Of a stretch of 64,000 nt of DNA, positions 50,808 to 60,189 are shown piece after piece. Source of the DNA: Pseudomonas putida (GTDB lineage: Bacteria; Pseudomonadota; Gammaproteobacteria; Pseudomonadales; Pseudomonadaceae). The stretch covers positions 1,364,001 through 1,428,000 of the forward strand of contig NZ_CP026115.2 in assembly GCF_009883635.2 (NCBI RefSeq). The letters run 5' to 3'. Made by a program: the position numbers and the translations under genes. The notes under the pieces are model-generated. The model worked only from the letters and a program-made list of their open reading frames with translations. It ran no database searches and was not told the DNA's origin. Numbering within the stretch: the first letter of the stretch is position 1; every line of letters begins with the position of its first letter.

Positions 50808-52058
50808 TCATCGTTTGGTTACATAACGCGAAACTGCCGTCGCCAGGCTGGGTGCCAAGGGTAGAACCGGCAGCAGAACCGCCTGATAGGCGTGATACAG
50901 GTCCGGCTTGCCCGGCCAGATGGTGCCGGCAGGGCGATTGTTCGCATCGAGTTCGTGGTGCCAGCTGCCGCCGGCACGGTCGATGAAATGGTTGTCGATG
51001 AAGCCCCAGAAACAGTGGTACCACTGCTCGTAACCGGATTCACCAGTTCTGCGCAACAGCGCGGCGGCGGCAGCGCTTGCCTCGGCATGCACCCAGTGCA
51101 GGCGCTGCCTGACGACAGGGCGGTTGTCCCAATCCAGGGTATAGACGAAGCCAGGTTCGCCATCGGCATGCCAGGCGTGACGACAGGCGCTGTCGAACAG
51201 GCCACGGGCGCAGGCCAGCAGCCAATCGGGTACAGGCAGCCCAGCCAGGTGCAGGCTGGCCTCCAGGTGCAGCAGCAGGCGTGCCCATTCCATGGCATGC
51301 CCGGGCGTTGTGCCGTAGGGGCGGAAGTGGTCGGCCGGATGCTCCAGGTTGTAGTGCGGCACTGGCTGCCAGAACGCGTCGAAATGCTCGATGACCCGAT
51401 GGCCGTTGGCGGCGGCGTGGGTGTGGATGATGCGCTCGGCAATGCGCAACGCCCGTTGCAGCCACAGGGTGTTGCCGGTGGCATCGGCCAGGGCCAGGAA
51501 CGCCTCGGTAGCGTGCATGTTGCTGTTGGCGCCACGGTAGGCTTCTGGCTGCTGCCAGGCGCGGGAGAAGGTTTCACGCAGGGCACCCTCCTGCTCGCAC
51601 CAGAAGTGCGCTTCGATTACCCCCACGGCGTCCGCCAGCAACTGCTCAGCACCGACAATGCCGGCCACCTTGGCGGAACTGGCGGCCAGCGCGACGAATG
51701 CATGCAGGTAGGCAGCCTTGCCACTGTCGTAGAGGCCTTCGGGGTGCGCGAACCAGCCATCGTAGCTGGCATCGCGCAACACCCCGCGCAAGGCCGCGAC
51801 ACCATGCTCGGCGTAGGCCAGGCAGCCTGGCACACCCTGGATATGCGCGAGGGCGAAGCAGTGGGTAATGCGTGCGGTGTTCATGGTTTCGGCGACGGCA
51901 CCCGGCGCGAGGTTGCCCGACGCTTCGAGGTTGCCGAAGCCGTCCGGCAACTTCGATGCCTTGGCAAAGGCCAGCAGGCGCTGCCCTTCGGCCATGAGCC
52001 AGGCAGCATGAACCGGTGAATCCAGCCAGCTGCCGAAGGGAAGATCGATGTGCTTCAT
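50808..52058 (-). CDS. AGE-family epimerase/isomerase
   Basis: This 416-residue (alpha/alpha)6-barrel protein belongs to the N-acylglucosamine 2-epimerase / mannose isomerase family. Visible family blocks are RITHCFALAHIQG, DSGKAAYLHAFVALAASSAK, NSNMHATEAFLALADATG, PYGTTPGHAMEWARLLLHLE and LHWVHAEASAAAAAL, with the catalytic-type His residues. It may interconvert mannose and fructose or glucose in the cytoplasm. No signal peptide is seen. It lies between gtrS and gtsA on the same strand, so it probably feeds other hexoses into this pathway. Confidence 0.85.
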   Translation of the reverse strand: MKHIDLPFGSWLDSPVHAAWLMAEGQRLLAFAKASKLPDGFGNLEASGNLAPGAVAETMNTARITHCFALAHIQGVPGCLAYAEHGVAALRGVLRDASYDGWFAHPEGLYDSGKAAYLHAFVALAASSAKVAGIVGAEQLLADAVGVIEAHFWCEQEGALRETFSRAWQQPEAYRGANSNMHATEAFLALADATGNTLWLQRALRIAERIIHTHAAANGHRVIEHFDAFWQPVPHYNLEHPADHFRPYGTTPGHAMEWARLLLHLEASLHLAGLPVPDWLLACARGLFDSACRHAWHADGEPGFVYTLDWDNRPVVRQRLHWVHAEASAAAAALLRRTGESGYEQWYHCFWGFIDNHFIDRAGGSWHHELDANNRPAGTIWPGKPDLYHAYQAVLLPVLPLAPSLATAVSRYVTKR

Positions 52059-52159
52059 GGGCCTGCGCGTTCCTTGCCAGTCGTCTGCGAAGTCTAGCCA
52101 GCCGTCCTGGCCGGGATGTCACGAAGGACTGTGGTTGTGTCACCAGTCGGTGACATGCC

Positions 52160-53614
52160 TCAGTCCATGCCTCTTGGCAGATACAGCGTCACCCGCAAAC
52201 CGCCTTCGCGCAGGTTGAGCAGGCTCACCTCGCCGCCGTGACTGTGGGCGATGTTACGTGCGATACCCAGCCCCAGGCCGTAGCCCTGCTGCTTGCCGGC
52301 CAGGCGAAAATGCGGCTCGAACACCTGCTCCATTTGCTGTTGCGGCACGCCGGGGCCATGGTCATCCACCTGCAGCACGAAGGCCTCGGCACTGTCGATG
52401 ATCCGCAGATGTGCCCGCTCGCCATACTTGATGGCATTGTCGATCAGGTTGCCGATACAGCGGCGCAGGGCCAGCGGCTTGCCCGGGTATGGCGACACAG
52501 CACGCCCTTCGACGGTGATACGGCCGTCGCCCAGGTACGGCTCGGCGAGAATCTCCAGCACCTGATTGAGGTCTATCGGCTCGATGTTCTCGTGGATGTC
52601 GGTGTCCTTCACGCACTGCAGAGCCCCTTTGACCAGCAACTCCAGCTCGTCGAGGTCCTGGCTGAACTTGGCCTGCAGCCGCTCGTCCTCGAGCAATTCC
52701 ACGCGCAGGCGCAAGCGCGTGATCGGCGTGCGCAGGTCGTGGGAAATGGCGCTGAACAACTGCGAGCGCTCGGTCAGGTAACGGCTGATGCGCTCGCGCA
52801 TGCTGTTGAACGCTCGCCCCACTTCCACCACCTCGCTGCCGCCGCCTTCGGCCACCGGCGCCACATCCGCACCCAATGACAGTTCGCGCGCGGCACGTGC
52901 CAGGCGCTTGAGCGGCCAGCTCTGCCAGTGCACCAGCAAGCCGATGAACAGCAGCAGCAAGGCGGTGGTCAGGACGATGAAGCCGATCTGCTGACGTGGC
53001 AGGCGTTCGGTTTCGAGGCTGGTGTAGGGTTCGGGCAGCAATGAGGCGATGTACAGCCATTCGCCCTGGCCCAGGCGGATCTGGGTCACCAGCACCGGCG
53101 GGTTGAGCGGCTCCAGGGTCAACGAGTAATGCGCCCAAGAGCGCGGCAGCTCATCAAGCTTCAGGCCACTGTTGAAGATGCGCAGGTCATCGGGGGCGAC
53201 GAACTCGACGGAGATCTCCATCTGCTCGCCGAGCCGCTCGTGCAGCACGTCCTGGAACACGTCGATCACCGCCTGCTTGCGTGGCGTGATGGGCAACACC
53301 GGCATGTCCAGCGGCTTGTCGTTGAGCGACACGAAAAAGCGCGTGCCGCCCATGCTGCGCAACTGATCGAGCACCATCGGCCGATAAGCCACCGGCAGCG
53401 AGCGGAAGTAGCTGACGCTGGCGCTCATGGAATGGGCCAGGCTGCCGGCACTGGCGCGCAGGCCCTGTAACTGGCTGGCACGTAGCTGGGCGACCCAGAT
53501 CAGGCTCGACAGGCCCTGGGCCAACAGCACCACGAGCAAGGTCAGCAGCAGCATGCGCCCCAGCAGCGAGCGCGGCAGCAGGCGCCAGCGCCGCTCAGGA
53601 AGCGCAGCAGACAT
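52160..53614 (-). CDS. gtrS: Sensor histidine kinase GtrS (GltS)
   Basis: This 484-residue membrane kinase has two membrane segments (MLLLTLLVVLLAQGLSSLIW and FIVLTTALLLLFIGLLVHW) around a periplasmic domain. HAMP and the H-box FSAISHDLRTPITRLRLRVE follow. The catalytic domain has NLIDNAIKYGE, DDHGPGVP and GYGLGLGIARN. It senses 2-ketogluconate or KDPG-type metabolites and phosphorylates GltR. I chose the ATG at 53614, which overlaps the gltR end by 20 nt. A start at 53641 is also open. Confidence 0.92.
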   Translation of the reverse strand: MSAALPERRWRLLPRSLLGRMLLLTLLVVLLAQGLSSLIWVAQLRASQLQGLRASAGSLAHSMSASVSYFRSLPVAYRPMVLDQLRSMGGTRFFVSLNDKPLDMPVLPITPRKQAVIDVFQDVLHERLGEQMEISVEFVAPDDLRIFNSGLKLDELPRSWAHYSLTLEPLNPPVLVTQIRLGQGEWLYIASLLPEPYTSLETERLPRQQIGFIVLTTALLLLFIGLLVHWQSWPLKRLARAARELSLGADVAPVAEGGGSEVVEVGRAFNSMRERISRYLTERSQLFSAISHDLRTPITRLRLRVELLEDERLQAKFSQDLDELELLVKGALQCVKDTDIHENIEPIDLNQVLEILAEPYLGDGRITVEGRAVSPYPGKPLALRRCIGNLIDNAIKYGERAHLRIIDSAEAFVLQVDDHGPGVPQQQMEQVFEPHFRLAGKQQGYGLGLGIARNIAHSHGGEVSLLNLREGGLRVTLYLPRGMD

Positions 53615-54320
53615 GGGCAGCCAGCAGGTAACCACTGCCACGCACGGTGCGGATCAGCCGCGGCGGCTTTTCGGTGTCGCGCAGGCGCTGGCGCAGGCGG
53701 CTGACCGCCATGTCGACGATGCGGTCCAGCGGCATCGGCTCGCGGCCGCGGGTGGCATTGCCGATAGTGTCGCGGTCGAGGATCTGTTGAGGGTGGTCGA
53801 GAAACAGCTTGAGCAGGGCAAAGTCGGCACCGGACAGAATCACCTCTTCACCATCGCGGTGGAACAGCCGGTGGCTGATGGTATCCAGACGCCAGTCGTC
53901 GAAAGCCAGCACGGCACTGACAGGGGCGGCCTGGCCGAAATCGCTGCGGCGCAACAGGGCCTTGATCCGCGCCTGCAATTCACGAGGGCTGAACGGCTTG
54001 CCCAGGTAGTCATCGGCGCCCAGTTCCAGGCCAATGACGCGATCGGCTTCATCGGAGCTGGCGGTCAGCATGATGATCGGTACCCGTGACTGGCGCGGGT
54101 GCTGGCGCACCCAGCGGCACAGGCTGAAGCCGTCTTCGTCAGGCAGCATGACGTCGAGGATCACCAGGTCGTATGGGGTGTTTTCCAATGCGCGGCGAAA
54201 ACCCTGGCCATCGGCTTCGGCGTGGACCTGGAAGCCGGCACGGCTCAGGTAGGTTTGCAGCAGTTCACGAATTTCCTGATCGTCGTCGACCATCAGGATG
54301 GACTTTCCGGCAGTGCTCAA
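53595..54320 (-). CDS. gltR: Response regulator GltR
   Basis: This 241-residue OmpR-family regulator has a receiver domain with SILMVDDDQEIRELLQTYLS and the phosphoacceptor Asp in DLVILDVMLPDEDGF. A C-terminal winged helix contains LLKLFLDHPQQILDRDTI and RTVRGSGYLL. GltR controls the gts/oprB glucose uptake genes in Pseudomonas. It is upstream of gtrS and downstream of glk. Confidence 0.94.
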   Translation of the reverse strand: MSTAGKSILMVDDDQEIRELLQTYLSRAGFQVHAEADGQGFRRALENTPYDLVILDVMLPDEDGFSLCRWVRQHPRQSRVPIIMLTASSDEADRVIGLELGADDYLGKPFSPRELQARIKALLRRSDFGQAAPVSAVLAFDDWRLDTISHRLFHRDGEEVILSGADFALLKLFLDHPQQILDRDTIGNATRGREPMPLDRIVDMAVSRLRQRLRDTEKPPRLIRTVRGSGYLLAAHVCCAS

Positions 54321-54387
54321 GGTATCCCGCCCTCATTGTTGTCACAGGTCTTCGTCGCCTGCTATTGGGGACGCAAAGCGGCCCCCG

Positions 54388-55347
54388 TCAGTGATCCAAT
54401 GATTGCTGTAATGCCACCCCTGCCCCCAGCAGTCCAGAAAATTCCGCAGTCACCAGCCACACCGGCACACCCGCGAAGTAACCACTCATGCAGCCTTTGT
54501 CGGCAAAGCTGGCGGCAAATCCGCTGCGCAGGAACAGCTCGGCAAAGCGCGGGATCACGCCGCCGACAATATAGACCCCACCGCGCGCGCCCAGGGTCAG
54601 CACATTGTTACCGGCCACGCGCCCGAGGAAGCGGCAGAACTGCTCGATCACCGCCAGCGCCCGTGGCTCGCCGCCCAGCGCCGCATCGGTGATCTGCGCA
54701 GGCGTTGTGTGTCGGGGCGTGTCGCCATCCAGCGCGCACAAGGCCTGATACAAGCGCACCAGGCCACCGCCGCTCAATACGGTCTCGGCGCTGACGTGGC
54801 CTATCTGGCTGTGCATCTGCTGATGGATCGCCGCCTCGCGGGCATTGCCCACCGGCAGGTCGACATGCCCGCCTTCACCCGGCAGCGCCTGCCAGTGCTG
54901 CTCGCCCAAGCGCAACAGGCTGCCGACGCCCAGGCCAGTGCCCGGGCCAATAACCAGCGCGGGCCGCGCCGGATCCGCCTTGCCTGGGCAGACCTCACGG
55001 TACTCACCAGGTTGCAGGCGGGTCATGCCCAGGGCCTGGGCAGAAAAGTCGTTGATCAGCAGCAGCCGCTCGACCTGCAAGGTCTGGCAGAACGCCTCGT
55101 GACTAAGACGCCAGTGGTTGTTGGTGAAGCGGAACTCATCGCCATCCACCGGCCCGGCCACCGCCAGGCACACCGCCGCGAGGCCGCCACGGGCAATGCC
55201 GTGGCCTTGCAGGTAAGCCTCGATGGCCTGCTCCGGGCTGGTGTAGTCCGCCGTGGCAAAGACCTTCACCTGGTACAGCTGGTTGTCACGCCACAACGCA
55301 AAGCGGGCATTGGTGCCACCGATGTCGCCAACCAGCAGGTCCTTCAT
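54388..55347 (-). CDS. glk: Glucokinase
   Basis: This 319-residue glucokinase of the bacterial Glk group begins [20 protein letters not shown] with the phosphate-binding motif. It contains [13 protein letters not shown] [23 protein letters not shown] (catalytic Asp) and [11 protein letters not shown]. It makes glucose-6-phosphate. The start overlaps the edd stop as ATGA. Confidence 0.95.
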   Translation of the reverse strand: MKDLLVGDIGGTNARFALWRDNQLYQVKVFATADYTSPEQAIEAYLQGHGIARGGLAAVCLAVAGPVDGDEFRFTNNHWRLSHEAFCQTLQVERLLLINDFSAQALGMTRLQPGEYREVCPGKADPARPALVIGPGTGLGVGSLLRLGEQHWQALPGEGGHVDLPVGNAREAAIHQQMHSQIGHVSAETVLSGGGLVRLYQALCALDGDTPRHTTPAQITDAALGGEPRALAVIEQFCRFLGRVAGNNVLTLGARGGVYIVGGVIPRFAELFLRSGFAASFADKGCMSGYFAGVPVWLVTAEFSGLLGAGVALQQSLDH

Positions 55348-57170
55348 TTGAGGTTCTCCAGGGCCGAGGTGAAGGCGCTCGCGCCCTGCTCTGCCGGGCT
55401 GAACGCCATGCGCATGAAGCCGAACAGCTCACGTCCGCAGCCCAGGTCGTTGCCCTGGGGCGCGGGCGGCAGGTCACGGCTGGCCAACTCCTCGGCCGAC
55501 ACCATCACCCGCAGCGTGCCTTCGACGCCATCGACCCGCACGATATCACCATCGCGCACGCGTGCCAGCGGGCCACCGTCGAACGCTTCGGGGCAGACGT
55601 GGATGGCCGCCGGGATCTTGCCCGAGGCGCCCGACATGCGACCGTCGGTCACCAGCGCAACCTTGTAGCCACGGTCCTGCAGCACGCCGAGGAACGGCGT
55701 CAGCTTGTGCAGCTCGGGCATGCCGTTGCAGCGCGGGCCCTGGAAGCGCACCACGGCAACGAAATCGCACTCCAGCTCACCTGCCTTGAAGGCATCGGCC
55801 AGCGACTGCTGGTCATGGAACACCCGTGCCGGCGCTTCGACCACCCGATGCTCAGGCGCTACTGCAGAAACCTTCATCACGCCACGGCCCAGGTTGCCTT
55901 CCATCACCCGCAGGCCACCCTCGGCCGAGAACGGCCGTGCCACCGGGCGCAGGATGCTCTCGTCCAGGCTCTGCTGCGGCCCTTCGCGCCACACCAGCTT
56001 GCCGTTGTCGAGGAACGGTTCCTGGGTGTAGCGGCGCAGGCCGTGGCCAGCCACGGTGTTGACGTCTTCGTGCAGCAGGCCGGCATCGAGCAGTTCGCGG
56101 ATCAGGAAGGCCATGCCGCCAGCGGCCTGGAAGTGGTTGATGTCGGCCTTGCCGTTGGGGTAGACGTGGGACAGGGTCGGCACCACCTCGGACAGGTCGG
56201 CCATGTCCTGCCAGGTCAGCTGGATGCCGGCCGCCTGGGCAATCGCCGGGATGTGCAGGGTGTGGTTGGTCGAGCCGCCGGTGGCGTGCAAGGCCACGAT
56301 GGAGTTGACCAGCGCTTTCTCGTCGACGATCTCGCCCAGCGGCATGAAGCTGCCACTGGCCTTGGTCATGCGCGTGACCTGCTGCGCCGCCTCGGCGGTC
56401 AGGGCATCGCGCAGCGGGGTGTACGGGTTGACGAACGAGGCGCCTGGCAGGTGCAGGCCCATGACTTCCATCACCAGCTGGTTGGTGTTGGCGGTGCCAT
56501 AGAAGGTACAGGTGCCGGGGCTGTGGTAGGACTTCATTTCCGATTCCAGCAGCTCCTCACGGCTGGCCTTGCCTTCGGCATAGCGCTGGCGCACGTCGGC
56601 CTTCTGCTTGTTGGAAATGCCGGAAACCATCGGCCCGCCCGGCACGAAGATGGTCGGCAGGTGGCCGAAGCGCAGCGCCCCCATCATCAGGCCGGGGACG
56701 ATCTTGTCGCAGATGCCGAGCATCAGCGCAGCGTCGAACATGTTGTGCGACAGCGCTACCGCAGTGGACATGGCGATCACTTCGCGGCTGGCAATGGCCA
56801 GCTCCATACCTGGCTCGCCTTGAGTCACACCGTCGCACATGGCCGGCACGCCACCGGCGAACTGGCCGACCGAGCCGACCTCGCGCAGGGCCTGCTTGAT
56901 CTGGTCAGGGAAATGCAGGTACGGCTGGTGCGCCGAGAGCATGTCGTTATAAGACGAGACGATGGCGACGTTGGCCGCGTTCATCAACCGCAGGGTCTGC
57001 TTGTCCTCGGCACCGCAACCGGCCACGCCATGGGCGAAGTTGGCGCACTGCAGGCTGGCACGCATGGGCCCGTCACTGGCCGCGCCACGAATCAGCTGCA
57101 GGTAGCGTTCGCGGGTGGCTCGGCTGCGTTCGATCAGCCGCTGGGTGACCTCAAGGATGCGCGGATGCAT
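55344..57170 (-). CDS. edd: 6-phosphogluconate dehydratase
   Basis: This 608-residue Edd of the IlvD/Edd Fe-S dehydratase family forms KDPG. It shows [60 protein letters not shown] and [23 protein letters not shown] lies 8 nt before the ATG. It heads edd-glk-gltR-gtrS and is divergent from gapA, with HexR operators in between. Confidence 0.97.
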   Translation of the reverse strand: MHPRILEVTQRLIERSRATRERYLQLIRGAASDGPMRASLQCANFAHGVAGCGAEDKQTLRLMNAANVAIVSSYNDMLSAHQPYLHFPDQIKQALREVGSVGQFAGGVPAMCDGVTQGEPGMELAIASREVIAMSTAVALSHNMFDAALMLGICDKIVPGLMMGALRFGHLPTIFVPGGPMVSGISNKQKADVRQRYAEGKASREELLESEMKSYHSPGTCTFYGTANTNQLVMEVMGLHLPGASFVNPYTPLRDALTAEAAQQVTRMTKASGSFMPLGEIVDEKALVNSIVALHATGGSTNHTLHIPAIAQAAGIQLTWQDMADLSEVVPTLSHVYPNGKADINHFQAAGGMAFLIRELLDAGLLHEDVNTVAGHGLRRYTQEPFLDNGKLVWREGPQQSLDESILRPVARPFSAEGGLRVMEGNLGRGVMKVSAVAPEHRVVEAPARVFHDQQSLADAFKAGELECDFVAVVRFQGPRCNGMPELHKLTPFLGVLQDRGYKVALVTDGRMSGASGKIPAAIHVCPEAFDGGPLARVRDGDIVRVDGVEGTLRVMVSAEELASRDLPPAPQGNDLGCGRELFGFMRMAFSPAEQGASAFTSALENLK

Positions 57171-57293
57171 GTACTGGACTCCAGGCTAATTGTAAGGGCG
57201 GTTTACCGGGCATTTCCCCTCCAAACGATTGCGGCCTAGGCTCAAGGTAGAGGGGCTCACGATATCGGGGGAGGCACTTCGCCCAACCACTCG

Positions 57294-57309
57294 TTGTATG
57301 TTTAAACAA
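57294..57309. promoter_or_regulatory. HexR operator 1 in the edd-gapA spacer
   Basis: TTGT-ATGTTTAA-ACAA matches the HexR consensus TTGT-N8-ACAA exactly. It lies about 124 nt from the edd start and 127 nt from gapA, and probably serves edd. Confidence 0.8.
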
Positions 57310-57356
57310 AATACTGCCATCAAAAAGGCTTGTTTTCTATCGCTCAGTGAATAATC

Positions 57357-57371
57357 TTGTAATTCCAACAA
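57357..57371. promoter_or_regulatory. HexR operator 2 in the edd-gapA spacer
   Basis: TTGT-AATTCCA-ACAA matches TTGT-N7-ACAA exactly. It lies 65 nt before the gapA ATG and probably serves gapA. The same bases contain AACAACAA, an A-rich motif. Confidence 0.75.
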
Positions 57372-57435
57372 CAAAACCGTTTCAGTGAAGCGCCTTTTTG
57401 CCACAGGTTTCACTCGGACCGCCAGAGGTACTGCC

Positions 57436-58437
57436 ATGACCCTACGTATCGCCATCAATGGATTCGGCCGCATCGGGCGCAATGTCCTGCGCGCACTGTA
57501 TACCCAAGGCTACCGCCAGGACCTGCAGGTCGTCGCCATCAACGACCTGGGTGACAGCACAATGAACGCCCACCTGCTCAAATATGACAGCGTCCACGGC
57601 ACATTCGATGCGCTGGTCGAGGCCGACCATGAAAGCCTGACGGTCAATGGTGACCGTATCGCGGTCAGCGCCATCCGCAACCCGGCCGAACTGCCGTGGA
57701 AGGCCGAAGCGATCGACGTGGTGTTCGAATGCACCGGGCTGTTCACCGACCGTGCCAAGGCCGCCGCGCACCTGGCTGCGGGCGCCGGCAAGGTGATCGT
57801 CTCGGCGCCGGGCAAGGGCGTCGATGCCACCGTGGTGTACGGGGTCAACCACGATATCCTGCGGGCATCGCACCAGGTAATCTCCAATGCCTCGTGCACC
57901 ACCAACTGCCTGGCGCCGATCGCCCAGGTGCTGCACCGCGAGTTCGGCATCGAACAGGGGCTGATGACCACCATCCACGCCTACACCAACGATCAGGTGC
58001 TGACCGACGTCTATCACAGCGACCCGTACCGCGCCCGCTCGGCCACCCAGTCGATGATCCCGAGCAAGACCGGCGCCGCCGAGGCCGTGGGCCTGGTGCT
58101 GCCGGAACTGGCCGGCAAGCTCACCGGCATGGCCGTGAGGGTGCCGGTGATCAACGTGTCGCTGGTCGACCTGACCGTCAACCTCAAGCGCGAGGCCACC
58201 GCCGAGCAGGTCAACCAGCTGTTCCTCGAAGCCAGCCGGCACTCCAAGGTACTCGGCTACAACGCCCTGCCGCTGGTGTCGTGCGACTTCAACCATAACC
58301 CGCTGTCGTCGATCTTCGATGCCAACCATACCCGCGCCAACGGGCGCATGCTCAAGGTGCTGGCCTGGTATGACAACGAGTGGGGGTTCTCCAACCGGAT
58401 GCTGGACAACTGCTTGGCATTGGCCAACGCCCGCTAG
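57436..58437 (+). CDS. gapA: Glyceraldehyde-3-phosphate dehydrogenase
   Basis: This 333-residue type I GAPDH has nucleotide motif [20 protein letters not shown], then [20 protein letters not shown]. The catalytic Cys is in [31 protein letters not shown] and [14 protein letters not shown] are also present. It oxidises the triose product of KDPG cleavage. The ATG at 57436 follows AGAGG. A frame from 57385 would run through the leader. Confidence 0.96.
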   Translation: MTLRIAINGFGRIGRNVLRALYTQGYRQDLQVVAINDLGDSTMNAHLLKYDSVHGTFDALVEADHESLTVNGDRIAVSAIRNPAELPWKAEAIDVVFECTGLFTDRAKAAAHLAAGAGKVIVSAPGKGVDATVVYGVNHDILRASHQVISNASCTTNCLAPIAQVLHREFGIEQGLMTTIHAYTNDQVLTDVYHSDPYRARSATQSMIPSKTGAAEAVGLVLPELAGKLTGMAVRVPVINVSLVDLTVNLKREATAEQVNQLFLEASRHSKVLGYNALPLVSCDFNHNPLSSIFDANHTRANGRMLKVLAWYDNEWGFSNRMLDNCLALANAR

Positions 58438-58456
58438 CAAAAGCGGACTTCATTTC

Positions 58457-58486
58457 CTGTGGGAGCGGGCCTGCCCGCTCCCGCAG
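58457..58486 (+). terminator. GC hairpin after gapA (single REP-like unit)
   Basis: CTGTGGGAGCGGGC pairs with GCCCGCTCCCGCAG over 14 bp with a 2-nt loop, 20 nt after the gapA stop. The sequence is REP-like. No T-run follows. Confidence 0.6.
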
Positions 58487-58532
58487 TGAAGGTGCAAGTC
58501 CCAAGAGCCGACAATCCCTTGTAGGCGCGCGG

Positions 58533-58569
58533 CGGATTTGGCACCGCCATGCAACGGATTTGGCACCGC
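58533..58569. repeat. 15-bp direct repeat at the gapA-prophage junction
   Basis: CGGATTTGGCACCGC occurs at 58533-58547 and again at 58555-58569, with 7 nt between copies. It lies between gapA and the first phage-type gene. It could be part of an attachment site or a short leftover duplication; a matching copy at the other prophage end cannot be seen here. Confidence 0.5.
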
Positions 58570-58577
58570 AGACGCGC

Positions 58578-58605
58578 AGAGGCCGCTCAGAGTTGAGCGG
58601 CCTCT
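58578..58605. terminator. Hairpin at the end of the phage tail genes
   Basis: AGAGGCCGCTCA-GAGT-TGAGCGGCCTCT is a perfect 12-bp stem, 18 nt after the tail fibre stop (minus strand) and 140 nt after gapA (plus strand). It is followed by TTGG on the plus strand. It probably separates the host gene from the prophage transcript. Confidence 0.65.
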
Positions 58606-58623
58606 TTGGCATCTGGGGTAGCG

Positions 58624-59403
58624 TCAGTAGCCCGGAGCCTTCCCAAGGGCCCGCCATTGGATAGCGGCGGCGAAGTTTGCGGTGTCGTTGAACAGCTTGT
58701 ACTGGGTGTTGCTGATGGCGAAAGCGCCGGCCGAGTTGCCGTCTCCATCGGTGGCGTTCGGCGAGGTCTTGTTGCCGAAGCAGCTGTAGACCTCGGCAAA
58801 CGGTCGTGGGAAGTCAATCGCAGCGGTCGTAGCGTCTGGCCCTGCGCTACCTGAGCCCCACTGCTCCAGCAAGCCAGTGGCAGAATCCAGCTTCCACCCC
58901 GTAGCCGCCATGAGTGCGGTGTTCTTGTTCTGCTTCGCGGCAAGCCCGGCATCCACTTCAGCTCTGGTGTAAGCGTCAAGAATGCCGTAGCCCGCCAGCG
59001 TGTTGGCAACTGCTGCCCTGAAGGTCAGCAAATGATCCACCTCGGCCTTGGTGTAGGCATCACCGATGCCATACCCACCGAGCGTAATGGCGTTGTTCGC
59101 CTTCTGCGATAGCAGCATGTCGGCCTGAGCCTTGGTGTAAGCGTCAAGAATCCCGTAGCCGGCCAAGGTAGTGGCCTTGGTCGCAAAGTTGGCCACCATC
59201 GCCCGCAGGGACTTCAGGAGCTGCTGCGAGTCCTCAGGGTTAAGTGAACCCTGGTAGGCCATCACGACCGCCACCAGCTCCTCCTGAAGCATGTTCAGCC
59301 AACCCGCGACCAGTGGGGTGGCCGGCACGCCTCCGGCCTGCGAGCCCCACCGGAAGAGCCCTTCGGGCGTGCACAACGTGGTCCACGCAGATACGCGATC
59401 CAT
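58624..59403 (-). CDS. Phage tail fibre protein with 28-residue repeats
   Basis: This 259-residue fibre has an N-terminal region (MDRVSAWTTLCTPEGLFRWG, PLVAGWLNMLQEELVAVV) followed by three repeats with exact 28-residue period. They begin AGYGILDAYTKAQAD (81), GGYGIGDAYTKAEVD (109) and AGYGILDAYTRAEVD (137). The C-terminal domain ends IQWRALGKAPGY, a type seen in pyocin and Mu-like fibres. The repeats suit a trimeric shaft and the C-terminus the receptor-binding tip. GAGGTG lies 6 nt before the ATG. No chaperone gene follows. Confidence 0.82.
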   Translation of the reverse strand: MDRVSAWTTLCTPEGLFRWGSQAGGVPATPLVAGWLNMLQEELVAVVMAYQGSLNPEDSQQLLKSLRAMVANFATKATTLAGYGILDAYTKAQADMLLSQKANNAITLGGYGIGDAYTKAEVDHLLTFRAAVANTLAGYGILDAYTRAEVDAGLAAKQNKNTALMAATGWKLDSATGLLEQWGSGSAGPDATTAAIDFPRPFAEVYSCFGNKTSPNATDGDGNSAGAFAISNTQYKLFNDTANFAAAIQWRALGKAPGY

Positions 59404-59414
59404 CAGCCCACCTC

Positions 59415-60179
59415 TCAGTAGTAAGTTTCAGCCAGATACTTATCGACCAGTGCCAGCTCGCCGTCGGTGAGCGCGCTGTTGAAGGCCATAGGCGAACGCA
59501 TGTAGCACGACGCAGTGCCCGGCGTTGAGCTGGTGGTGACAATGCCGCCCAGGCACACGCCAGGAGCCAGACTGAGGGTCTTGAGCGCGTCGTTGGTCAA
59601 CTTCACCTGCTGAACACCGTTGACATACAGCGTCATGGTGCCCGCAGCACGGTCGTACTTGAGCATCATGCGCAGCCACGCGGTTTTGCTTGGCACCGGC
59701 CCGGTGTAGTCGGTGAACTGGGTGAACAGATTGGAAGTACCAATGCGGAACTTGCCACCAGCGGTCGAGATGAACCAATAACTCTGACCCGTGCCCGGTA
59801 GTGCTGCACTGCTAGCGCCCACCGCCGAAAGATCGTCGGCGACCGGGCATTGATTGAAAGCGACGGTAAATGAGCCGGTAGTATCGAAAGTGGTATCACG
59901 GACTACTGCAGCGGCGGTGCCCAACAACAAGGCCGGCTTACCGTCGAAAGCGTTCTCCAGTCGGGTAGAGGGCGGCGAGCCGTTCAGCGGGATCTTATTG
60001 GCGGTAACGCGATCCTCAAGGCCCAGGTCATCGTTACTGATGCCCCACTTCGCCGTGGCACCCCAAAGCTTCAACGAAGCCAAGTTGGCAATCTCGATCT
60101 CCCGCGAAGAGACATCAAGTTGCGGCAAGCCTGGAATATCGAGGGAGCCAGCGAGTTGAATGATTTGGCGTACAGTCAT
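59415..60179 (-). CDS. Phage protein with LamG-like (concanavalin) domain
   Basis: This 254-residue protein has a short N-terminal part (MTVRQIIQLAGSLDIPGLPQ) and a C-terminal beta-sandwich of LamG type: FTVAFNQCPVADDL, WLRMMLKYDRAAGTMTLYVN and LCLGGIVTTSS-like VCLGGIVTTSS. It probably binds surface glycans. The ATG at 60179 has AAGGAA upstream; a longer frame from 60224 starts inside the preceding gene's end. It lies 11 nt from the tail fibre gene. Confidence 0.72.
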   Translation of the reverse strand: MTVRQIIQLAGSLDIPGLPQLDVSSREIEIANLASLKLWGATAKWGISNDDLGLEDRVTANKIPLNGSPPSTRLENAFDGKPALLLGTAAAVVRDTTFDTTGSFTVAFNQCPVADDLSAVGASSAALPGTGQSYWFISTAGGKFRIGTSNLFTQFTDYTGPVPSKTAWLRMMLKYDRAAGTMTLYVNGVQQVKLTNDALKTLSLAPGVCLGGIVTTSSTPGTASCYMRSPMAFNSALTDGELALVDKYLAETYY

Positions 60180-60189
60180 GATCTTTTCC

